The notes beneath the pieces are model-generated. The model did no database searches. It worked only from the letters and a program-made list of their open reading frames with translations, and was not told the DNA's origin. From NCBI GenBank assembly GCA_024400895.1, contig JAKSMA010000091.1:1-8734 (forward strand): DNA of 8,734 nucleotides. The letters are read 5' to 3'. Shown here piece after piece: positions 1 through 6,038 of this stretch (its first letter is position 1; every line of letters begins with the position of its first letter). A program made the position numbers and the translations under genes. The stretch is from Muribaculaceae bacterium (lineage in GTDB: Bacteria; Bacteroidota; Bacteroidia; Bacteroidales; Muribaculaceae).

Positions 1-613
1 GCGGTGCGGGAATCACGATTTGCGACTTCACCGATGGCAGCACTTTTGTGGTGTCGACTTGCTGCCATTGTACGGCAGCTTCGTCCCAAACGAGCGTGCG
101 GTAAGCCAACTTGATTTCACGGCTCAGCACCTTTCTCACGCCTGTGATGGTGAAATAAGGAATTTCCTCAGCTTTGCAGTCAACATTTATCACTGTGGAA
201 TTGCAATCTTCTGGTGCAAGCGCCGCAATATTATTGAACTGCAAATAATGGTCGGCATAATTAATTACCCACACATAAGTGCGCTTGGTACCTTCTTCAA
301 TGATATAGCCTTTGCCTGGCACCACTTGAGGGAGTGTGGTTTTGCGTCCTTCAGTCACGATGCCCGAAATTTCTTCGGCATAGCCACCGCCTTGGCTTCC
401 ATAACCATACCACACCACCTTGTCGGCCGATGTGGCATCATAGGTCATGCCCACGCCTTGCGTATTATAAAGCACGAAAATGTGGTTTAGCCCCGTATTT
501 TTTTCAGGCACAAAGTCGTAGACGTCGCGAGTGTTGCCCACAAACGACACCTGAGCCTGCGCCATCAGCGAAGCCAGAACGGCAATTATTATAAACAGAT
601 ATTTAATTTTCAT
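1..613 (-). CDS. Secreted/envelope protein of unknown function, N-terminal part only (cut by window edge)
   Basis: The reading frame begins with ATG at 613 and stays open for 204 codons to the left edge, so the C-terminus is missing. The first residues, MKIKYLFIIIAVLASLMAQA, are a textbook Sec signal peptide: basic n-region, hydrophobic core, and an A-Q-A motif before a likely cleavage ahead of Gln21. There is no lipobox Cys, so it should be periplasmic, outer-membrane associated or exported. The mature part is rich in Gly, Tyr, Val and Thr and reads like beta-sheet (for example GNTRDVYDFVPEKNTG, VVWYGYGSQGGGYAEE, RTYVWVINYADHYLQF). It has only two cysteines in view. I have an impression of similar Bacteroidales cell-surface proteins but cannot name a family or function. 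An open frame on the opposite strand (20-490) has no signal peptide or family resemblance and is treated as a shadow. Strand and start are well supported; function is unknown. Confidence 0.75.
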   Translation of the reverse strand, partial: MKIKYLFIIIAVLASLMAQAQVSFVGNTRDVYDFVPEKNTGLNHIFVLYNTQGVGMTYDATSADKVVWYGYGSQGGGYAEEISGIVTEGRKTTLPQVVPGKGYIIEEGTKRTYVWVINYADHYLQFNNIAALAPEDCNSTVINVDCKAEEIPYFTITGVRKVLSREIKLAYRTLVWDEAAVQWQQVDTTKVLPSVKSQIVIPAP

Positions 614-619
614 ATCATG

Positions 620-652
620 CAAAGTTAACCAATATCATCTATAATAACGAAA
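620..652 (-). promoter_or_regulatory. Candidate Bacteroidota promoter for the left-hand gene, very close to its start codon
   Basis: Read on the minus strand, TAACTTTG (627-620) matches the Bacteroidota -7 consensus TAnnTTTG exactly. TTTC (652-649) lies 21 bases upstream, where TTTG of the -33 box is expected, with one mismatch. Transcription would start about 5-7 bases beyond the -7 box, practically at the ATG at 613. The mRNA would therefore be leaderless or nearly so. No other TAnnTTTG match on this strand was found between 614 and 922. The -7 match is seen directly; that it is the working promoter is inference. Confidence 0.5.
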
Positions 653-763
653 AATCCGCCCCAAAATTGCACATACGCAAGTTTTTTGCGCTCCGATTTC
701 AGCAGTGCGCTCCTGAAAAATTCACTCTACCATAATTAAATTTTACCCACCGACAATAAAAAC

Positions 764-777
764 TATTATTAATAATA
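764..777. repeat. Perfect 14-bp A/T palindrome upstream of the purL promoter
   Basis: TATTATTAATAATA reads the same on both strands and lies 16 bp upstream of the purL -33 box. It could be a regulator-binding site, an UP-like element, or chance in A/T-rich sequence. A repressor would more usually overlap the core promoter, so an activator or a structural role fits the position better. Confidence 0.4.
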
Positions 778-793
778 ATGTGTGACTTCTTAT

Positions 794-824
794 TTTCTAA
801 ATACAAAGATTATGCGTAACTTTG
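794..824 (+). promoter_or_regulatory. Promoter of purL (Bacteroidota -33/-7 type)
   Basis: TTTC at 794-797 (one mismatch to TTTG) is followed after 19 bases by TAACTTTG at 817-824, a full match to TAnnTTTG. The predicted transcription start is near 830, giving a leader of about 93 nucleotides before the purL ATG. The -7 core is the same octamer as in the divergent promoter at 620-627. Confidence 0.7.
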
Positions 825-835
825 TAGAAGAATTT

Positions 836-890
836 GGAAGCAATTTGACTTACTGAGCGAACTCGCTCACCAAAGTCAAGGCACGCTTCT
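836..890 (+). promoter_or_regulatory. Structured 5' leader of purL: long three-segment hairpin
   Basis: Three nested complementary segments can form one imperfect stem. The outer helix is GGAAGC (836-841) with GCTTCT (885-890), including one G-U pair. The middle helix is TTGACTT (845-851) with AAGTCAA (873-879). The inner helix is TGAGCG (854-859) with CGCTCA (864-869), closed by the four-base loop AACT. They are separated by small internal loops of 3/5 and 2/3 bases, for about 19 base pairs in all. The stem is not followed by a U-run, so it is not itself an intrinsic terminator. It lies wholly inside the predicted purL transcript. I recognise no purine, PRPP, ppGpp or other known riboswitch motif in it. 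A role in controlling purL is inference from position. Confidence 0.55.
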
Positions 891-900
891 TAGGTTTCAC

Positions 901-922
901 TGATAACCCATTTATCATTTTT
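901..922 (+). promoter_or_regulatory. Small hairpin and U-run directly before the purL start codon
   Basis: TGATAA (901-906) pairs with TTATCA (912-917) across a CCCAT loop. Five T residues (918-922) then abut the ATG at 923. The stem is only 6 bp and mostly A-T, so it is weak as a terminator. It could modulate ribosome access in a leader with no Shine-Dalgarno sequence, or be a weak attenuator. The complementarity is seen directly; any function is inference. Confidence 0.35.
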
Positions 923-3900
923 ATGATTACATTCTTCAAAAAAGGAGCTAAAACAATCTATGCGGTTGGCACCGACCACGCTCTTTCACCCAAAGAAATT
1001 GAAAAATTGGAATGGCTGCTCGGCGGCACCCAAGTGCAGGACGACACATTGAGAGGCACATTTATCGGACCTCGAAAGGAAATGATAACGCCCTGGAGTA
1101 CGAATGCTGTTGAAATCACCCAGAACATGGCGATGACGGGGATTGAACGCATCGAAGAGTTTACCGTGACAAAAGAAAAGGATCCCAAGTACGACAAAAT
1201 GCTGCAACGTGTGTATCACACTCTCGACAGCGAAACATTCACCATCACTCGTACGCCGGATCCTATCGTTTATATTGACGACATCGAATCCTACAATAAA
1301 TCAGAAGGCTTGGCATTGAGTCCCGAAGAGGTGGATTACCTTAAAGGGCTTGGTGAACGCCTTGGTCGCCCTCTCACCGACAGTGAAGTGTTTGGCTTCT
1401 CACAGGTGAACAGCGAGCACTGCCGCGATAAGATTTTCGGCGGCACATTCATCATCGATGGCGAAGAGATGCCTACCAGCCTCTTCAACCTCATCAAGAA
1501 GACCACTAAGGAAAATCCTAACAAGGTGATTTCTGCCTACAAGGATAATGTGGCTTTCATCGATGGCCCAAAAATTGAACAATTCGCTCCAGTGAATCCC
1601 GACCAACCCGACTTCTTCGAAGTGAAAGAAATTGATTCGGTGATTTCGCTGAAAGCCGAAACACACAACTTCCCCACCACTGTAGAGCCTTTCAACGGCG
1701 CAGCTACTGGTTCGGGTGGCGAAATTCGCGACCGTCTGGGTGGCGGACGTGCAAGTTTGCCTTTGGCTGGCACTGCAGTGTACATGACCAGCTATCCTCG
1801 CACCGAGGCCGAACGCGCATGGGAGCGCTGCACAATGCCTCCTCGCCCATGGCTCTACCAAACTCCTGAAGAAATCCTTATCAAGGCTTCAAACGGTGCC
1901 AGCGACTTCGGCAACAAGTTTGGCCAACCACTTATCTGCGGTTCGCTCCTCACTTTCGAGCACGAAGAAGCTAAACGCCAAATGGCCTACGACAAGGTGA
2001 TTATGCTTGCCGGCGGTGTAGGTTTCGCCAACAAACGCGACGCCCTCAAGGGCACGCCAAAGGCTGGCGAAAAGGTGGTTCTGATGGGTGGCGACAACTA
2101 CCGCATCGGTATGGGTGGTGGCGCTGTGTCGAGTGTGAACACCGGTCAATACGCCAATGCTATCGAACTCAATGCGGTGCAACGTGCAAACCCTGAAATG
2201 CAGAAGCGTGTTGCCAATGTGATTCGTGCCATGGCTGAAGACGACCACAACCCTATCGTTTCTATCCACGACCATGGTGCAGGCGGTCACTTGAACGCCC
2301 TCTCTGAATTGGTGGAAGAAACCGGTGGACGCATCGATATGGCCGCCCTCCCTGTTGGCGACCCAACACTTTCCTCTAAAGAAATCATCGGCAACGAATC
2401 GCAGGAACGCATGGGCTTCGTGGCTGAAGAAAAGGATTTGGCACGCATCCAGAAGATTGCCGAACGCGAACGTGCGCCATTCTATGTGGTGGGCGAAACC
2501 ACCGGCGACGACCGCTTCGTTTTCGAGCAGGCCGATGGTGTGAAACCAATCGACTTGGGTATGAAGGACATGTTCGGCAGCTCTCCAAAGACTGTGATGA
2601 CCGACAAGACCAAAGTGAACAAGTTTAAGGCTGTGAAAACCGACGCAGCAAAACTCAACGAATACATCGAAACCGTGCTTCAAATCGAAGGCGTGGCTTG
2701 CAAGGACTGGTTGACCAACAAGGTTGACCGCTCTGTGACCGGCAAGATTGCCCGTCAGCAATGCCAAGGCGAAATTCAGCTGCCATTGAGCGACTGCGGT
2801 GTCGTGGCTCTCGATTTCACTGGCAATAGTGGTATTGCCACCTCTATTGGTCATGCTCCACAAGCAGGCCTTATCGACCCAGCTGCAGGCTCTGTGCTTT
2901 CTATCACAGAAGCACTGACCAACATTGTGGGCGCAAACCTCAATGGTGGACTGAAGGCTGTGTCGTTGAGCGCCAACTGGATGTGGCCTTGCCGCAACGA
3001 GGGCGAAGACGCTGGCCTCTACCGCGCTGTGAAGGCTTGTAGCGATTTCGCTTGCGCTCTCGGCATCAACATCCCTACAGGTAAGGACAGCCTTTCAATG
3101 ACCCAGAAATACGGCGACAAGAAGGTGATTGCTCCTGGCACCGTGATTATCTCTGCCGGTGGCGAAGTGACCGATGTAAAGAAAACCGTGAGCCCTGTGC
3201 TTCAACAAAAGAAAAGCCGTCTCTACTATATCGACTTCTCTGGCACTGAAATGCAACTCGGTGGCTCTGCCCTCGCTCAAGCAGTCGGCCTGATTGGCAA
3301 CAAGGCACCAGAAGTGAAGAGTGCAGAATATTTCGCCAACGCATTCAATGCTGTGCAAGAATTAGTGGAAAACAAGCAACTCCTCTCGGCTCACGATATT
3401 AGCGCCGGTGGTTTGCTTACCACTGTGCTTGAAATGGCGTTTGCCAACACCAAAGGTGGCGTGAGCCTTGACCTCAGCGGCATGAGCGAAACCGACATCG
3501 TGAAGGTGCTCTTCGCAGAAAACCCTGCTCTCGTCGTTCAAGTTGCCAATAACCAATGTGACAAGGTGGAACGCTTACTCGCTAAACGCGGCGTGAAATT
3601 CATCTGCATCGGCGAGCCTTCAGAAGAACGCACCGTGACCGTTTCGCAAGACGATAACGAATACATGTTCTTCATCGACTATTTGCGTGACCTCTGGTTC
3701 AAGAGTTCTTATCTGCTCGACTGCAAGCAAAGCGGCAACAAACAAGCCAAGGCACGCTTTGAGAACTACAAGAAGCAACCTTTACGCTGGCGCATGCCTG
3801 CCGGATTCACTGGCAAGGCTGCCGACTTGGGCATCGAAGGCTTCAAGCATGGCAAAACTGGCATCAAGGCTGCCATCATCCGCGAAAAGGGTGTGAACGG

Positions 3901-4612
3901 CGACCGCGAAATGGCTTACTCGCTCTACTATGCAGGCTTTGATGTGAAGGATGTGCACATGACCGACTTGATGAGCGGACGCGAAACCCTTGAAGATGTG
4001 AACATGATTGTGTTCTGCGGCGGTTTCTCTAATAGCGACGTGCTTGGATCGGCAAAGGGATGGGCAAGCGGTTTTGTTTGGAACGAGAAAGCCAAGAAAG
4101 CACTTGAAAACTTCTACAAGCGCGACGACACTTTGAGTCTGGGCATCTGCAACGGTTGCCAAGTGATGATTGAACTCAACCTGCTCAATCCAGAATACAG
4201 CAGCCAGCCTCACATGGACCACAACGATAGCCACAAGTTTGAATCCAACTTCGTGGGACTTGCCATTCCTGAAAACAATTCGGTGATGTTTGGCAACCTC
4301 GGCGGTTCAAAACTCGGCATTTGGGTGGCTCACGGCGAAGGCAAGTTTAATTTGCCTGAAGGCGTCGACAAATACAATGTGGTGGCACAATACAACTACC
4401 GCTCATATCCTGCCAACCCTAACGGCTCGCCACGCGGCATCGCAGGTATTGCCTCAAAAGACGGCCGCCACTTGGCTATGATGCCTCACTTGGAACGCGC
4501 TATCTTCCCATGGCAATGCGGCTTCTATCCACAGGCTCGCAAAGACGAAGTTACTCCTTGGATTCAAGCATTCGTCAATGCCAAGAACTGGATTGCTGCC
4601 CACAAGAAGTAA
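923..4612 (+). CDS. purL: Phosphoribosylformylglycinamidine synthase, large one-chain form (FGAM synthetase, EC 6.3.5.3)
   Basis: This cytoplasmic enzyme catalyses the fourth step of de novo purine synthesis: FGAR + glutamine + ATP gives FGAM + glutamate + ADP + Pi. All parts of the large form are present in 1229 residues (about 1290 in Escherichia coli). The N-terminal PurS-like domain comes first, then the linker motif FSQVNSEHC (159-167). The first synthetase half carries GAATGSGGEIRD (259-270) and HDHGAGG (449-455). The second half carries GKDSLSM (720-726) and HDISAGG (824-830). The glutaminase domain runs from about 977 to the end, with nucleophile Cys1076 in GICNGCQ and catalytic His1189/Glu1191 in MMPHLER, so glutamine-derived ammonia can be supplied without separate PurQ or PurS. 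No other purine gene is adjacent. The start follows an A/T leader without Shine-Dalgarno, usual for this phylum. It has its own promoter, structured leader and terminator, suggesting a single-gene transcript. No active-site residue that I can place is missing. Confidence 0.98.
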   Translation: MITFFKKGAKTIYAVGTDHALSPKEIEKLEWLLGGTQVQDDTLRGTFIGPRKEMITPWSTNAVEITQNMAMTGIERIEEFTVTKEKDPKYDKMLQRVYHTLDSETFTITRTPDPIVYIDDIESYNKSEGLALSPEEVDYLKGLGERLGRPLTDSEVFGFSQVNSEHCRDKIFGGTFIIDGEEMPTSLFNLIKKTTKENPNKVISAYKDNVAFIDGPKIEQFAPVNPDQPDFFEVKEIDSVISLKAETHNFPTTVEPFNGAATGSGGEIRDRLGGGRASLPLAGTAVYMTSYPRTEAERAWERCTMPPRPWLYQTPEEILIKASNGASDFGNKFGQPLICGSLLTFEHEEAKRQMAYDKVIMLAGGVGFANKRDALKGTPKAGEKVVLMGGDNYRIGMGGGAVSSVNTGQYANAIELNAVQRANPEMQKRVANVIRAMAEDDHNPIVSIHDHGAGGHLNALSELVEETGGRIDMAALPVGDPTLSSKEIIGNESQERMGFVAEEKDLARIQKIAERERAPFYVVGETTGDDRFVFEQADGVKPIDLGMKDMFGSSPKTVMTDKTKVNKFKAVKTDAAKLNEYIETVLQIEGVACKDWLTNKVDRSVTGKIARQQCQGEIQLPLSDCGVVALDFTGNSGIATSIGHAPQAGLIDPAAGSVLSITEALTNIVGANLNGGLKAVSLSANWMWPCRNEGEDAGLYRAVKACSDFACALGINIPTGKDSLSMTQKYGDKKVIAPGTVIISAGGEVTDVKKTVSPVLQQKKSRLYYIDFSGTEMQLGGSALAQAVGLIGNKAPEVKSAEYFANAFNAVQELVENKQLLSAHDISAGGLLTTVLEMAFANTKGGVSLDLSGMSETDIVKVLFAENPALVVQVANNQCDKVERLLAKRGVKFICIGEPSEERTVTVSQDDNEYMFFIDYLRDLWFKSSYLLDCKQSGNKQAKARFENYKKQPLRWRMPAGFTGKAADLGIEGFKHGKTGIKAAIIREKGVNGDREMAYSLYYAGFDVKDVHMTDLMSGRETLEDVNMIVFCGGFSNSDVLGSAKGWASGFVWNEKAKKALENFYKRDDTLSLGICNGCQVMIELNLLNPEYSSQPHMDHNDSHKFESNFVGLAIPENNSVMFGNLGGSKLGIWVAHGEGKFNLPEGVDKYNVVAQYNYRSYPANPNGSPRGIAGIASKDGRHLAMMPHLERAIFPWQCGFYPQARKDEVTPWIQAFVNAKNWIAAHKK

Positions 4613-4632
4613 TCAACAATCCCTACGATAAC

Positions 4633-4677
4633 CAGAAAGCCCGATGATTTTGCGTCACCGGGCTTCTGTTTATTTAT
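4633..4677 (+). terminator. Intrinsic terminator of purL
   Basis: CAGAAAGCCCG (4633-4643) pairs with CGGGCTTCTG (4659-4668), leaving one bulged A. The stem continues inward, after an A-C mismatch, through TGA/TCA to a seven-base loop. A T-rich tail (TTTATTTAT, 4669-4677) follows. It lies 20 bp past the purL stop codon. The left flank is not A-rich enough to predict efficient termination of the converging rarA transcript, though the hairpin could still hinder it. Confidence 0.85.
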
Positions 4678-4679
4678 GC

Positions 4680-4709
4680 GGCAATCACCATAAGTACTGG
4701 AAAATTGCC
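4680..4709. repeat. Short inverted repeat between the converging purL and rarA genes
   Basis: GGCAAT (4680-4685) is complementary to ATTGCC (4704-4709) across 18 bases. It lies just past the rarA stop codon. On the minus strand it is not followed by a U-run, so it is a poor intrinsic terminator. It may help stabilise the rarA mRNA 3' end or be chance. Confidence 0.3.
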
Positions 4710-4717
4710 AAATATCG

Positions 4718-6016
4718 TTATTTTTCTTCTTGTTTTGGGGGCTGTGGATTCCAGCGAGCCTGTTGGCGTGCAGCCATTTGCATTTCTGCGGGATTGTCTT
4801 GCGCTTGCCACAGTTGGGTGCCTTGCAGTTCGTCGGGCAGATATTGCTGGTTTACAAAGTGGCCAGGATAGTCGTGGGCATACATATAGTCGCGACCATA
4901 GCCAAGTTGCTTCATCAGCTTGGTTGGTGCATTACGAAGATGCAGTGGCACCGGTGCATTGCCGGTTTGCTCCACGAGTTGCAAAGCGCTGTTGATGGCA
5001 TTGTATGCCGAATTGCTTTTGGGAGAAGTGGCAAGATAGATGGCACATTCACTGAGCGGTATGCGTCCTTCCGGCCATCCAATCTTGTTGATAATGTCGA
5101 AGGTGGCATTAGCAAGAAGGAGAGCATTGGGATTGGCTAAACCGATGTCTTCAGCCGCTGATATGCACAATCGACGAGCAATGAATTTAGGATCTTCGCC
5201 GCCAGCAATGAGGCGTGCCAGCCAGTAGACCGCCGCATCAGGGTCGCTACCACGCACCGACTTGATGAAAGCCGAAATGATGTCGTAGTGCATTTCCCCG
5301 TCTTTGTCAAACGCCATAGGATTTTGCTGCAGGCGCTCAGTCACAACTTTGTCGTTGAGCACAAATGGCTCGTTGTCATTGAGCGACTGGTGGAGCAGGT
5401 CGAGGATATTGAGCAGTTTTCGGGCATCGCCGCCACTGAAGCGGAGCAACGCCTCGGTTTCTTCCACACGCACTTCACGATTCTGGAAAATGGCATCGGT
5501 CTTGAGGGCGTGGTCGAGGAGTTGCAAAAGGTCGTCTTTATCGAGCGACTGTAGTACATACACCTGCGCACGCGAGAGCAGTGGGCGAATCCCTTCAAAC
5601 GGAGGATTCTCGGTGGTGGCGCCTATGAGGGTGACGGTACCATTCTCCACAGCTCCCAGCAGCGAATCTTGCTGCGATTTGTTGAAACGGTGAATTTCGT
5701 CGATAAACAGGATTGGACGCCCCTTTGTGAACATACTTCGTGCATCTTTTTCGCAACGTTCAAGCACTTCACGCACATCTTTCACGCCAGAGGTGACGGC
5801 TGAGAGCGTGTAAAAAGGCACCTTTATTTGTTCTGCAATGATGCGAGCGAGCGTAGTCTTCCCCACGCCAGGAGGCCCCCAAAGGATGAAAGAAGCCACA
5901 TTCCCGCTTTCAATCATTCGGCGAATCACTGCACCCTCGCCCACCAAATGACGCTGTCCTATATACTCATCGAGCGACTTTGGACGCAGACGCTCTGCCA
6001 ATGGTTGAAAACTCAT
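4718..6016 (-). CDS. rarA: Replication-associated recombination protein A (RarA/MgsA/WRNIP1-family AAA+ ATPase)
   Basis: RarA is a tetrameric clamp-loader-like ATPase that acts at stalled or gapped replication forks with SSB; this protein has the usual length, 432 residues. An AAA+ core comes first: Walker A GPPGVGKT (47-54), Walker B ILFIDEIH (102-109), the family signature HRFNKSQQD (109-117), sensor 1 around TTEN (134-137), a likely arginine finger Arg149 in LLSR, and sensor 2 SGGDARK (194-200) with Arg199. The C-terminal MgsA-type oligomerisation region follows, including GGEDPKFIARRL (272-283), SAAEDIGLANP (287-297) and PVPLHLRNAPTKLMKQLGYG (355-374). The segment after sensor 1 reads PPFEGIRPLLSRAQ, where I would expect something nearer PSFEV-x-x-x-LLSRC. 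The ATG at 6016 is preceded by a purine-rich AAAAGAGA, which may help initiation. It lies 22 bp after an LRR gene on the same strand; no promoter was seen in the gap, so co-transcription or a promoter inside the upstream gene is likely. Confidence 0.97.
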   Translation of the reverse strand: MSFQPLAERLRPKSLDEYIGQRHLVGEGAVIRRMIESGNVASFILWGPPGVGKTTLARIIAEQIKVPFYTLSAVTSGVKDVREVLERCEKDARSMFTKGRPILFIDEIHRFNKSQQDSLLGAVENGTVTLIGATTENPPFEGIRPLLSRAQVYVLQSLDKDDLLQLLDHALKTDAIFQNREVRVEETEALLRFSGGDARKLLNILDLLHQSLNDNEPFVLNDKVVTERLQQNPMAFDKDGEMHYDIISAFIKSVRGSDPDAAVYWLARLIAGGEDPKFIARRLCISAAEDIGLANPNALLLANATFDIINKIGWPEGRIPLSECAIYLATSPKSNSAYNAINSALQLVEQTGNAPVPLHLRNAPTKLMKQLGYGRDYMYAHDYPGHFVNQQYLPDELQGTQLWQAQDNPAEMQMAARQQARWNPQPPKQEEK

Positions 6017-6038
6017 TATCTCTTTTCAATTTATTTTA

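Larger units (their letters stand above)
614..922. other. Divergent intergenic region between the left-hand gene and purL
   Basis: This 309-bp region is much richer in A and T than the flanking genes and contains no coding frame of note. From left to right it holds a minus-strand promoter candidate almost touching the left gene's start (620-652). It also has a small inverted repeat, CGCAA/TTGCG (676-680 with 686-690), whose function is unclear. A perfect 14-bp A/T palindrome (764-777), the purL promoter (794-824) and a foldable purL leader (about 830-922) follow. Between 691 and 760 I see only A/T-rich sequence with no recognisable element. Confidence 0.8.

Noticed and set aside
20..490. Open frame of 156 codons on the plus strand
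   Set aside because: It overlaps the minus-strand gene, which has a clear signal peptide and promoter; the plus-strand product looks like neither a family member nor a normal protein.
812..856. Small open frame (14 codons, ATG CGT AAC ... TGA) upstream of purL that might encode a leader peptide
   Set aside because: Its ATG lies before and inside the -7 box of the purL promoter, so it would not be on the predicted transcript; no other ATG occurs between about 830 and the purL start.
1889..2863. Long open frame of 324 codons on the minus strand inside purL
   Set aside because: It lies wholly opposite conserved PurL motifs, has no recognisable domains, and its composition (rich in His, Val and Phe) is what reverse-strand reading of this codon usage produces.
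4487..4495. PHLER instead of PHPER at the PurL glutaminase active site as a functional defect
   Set aside because: The catalytic His1189 and Glu1191 are both present; the intervening Leu is not catalytic, and I believe it is tolerated in Bacteroidota PurL.
4633..4709. Bidirectional terminator serving both purL and rarA
   Set aside because: Read on the minus strand, neither the 4633-4668 hairpin nor the 4680-4709 inverted repeat is followed by a convincing U-run, so I assign the terminator only to purL.
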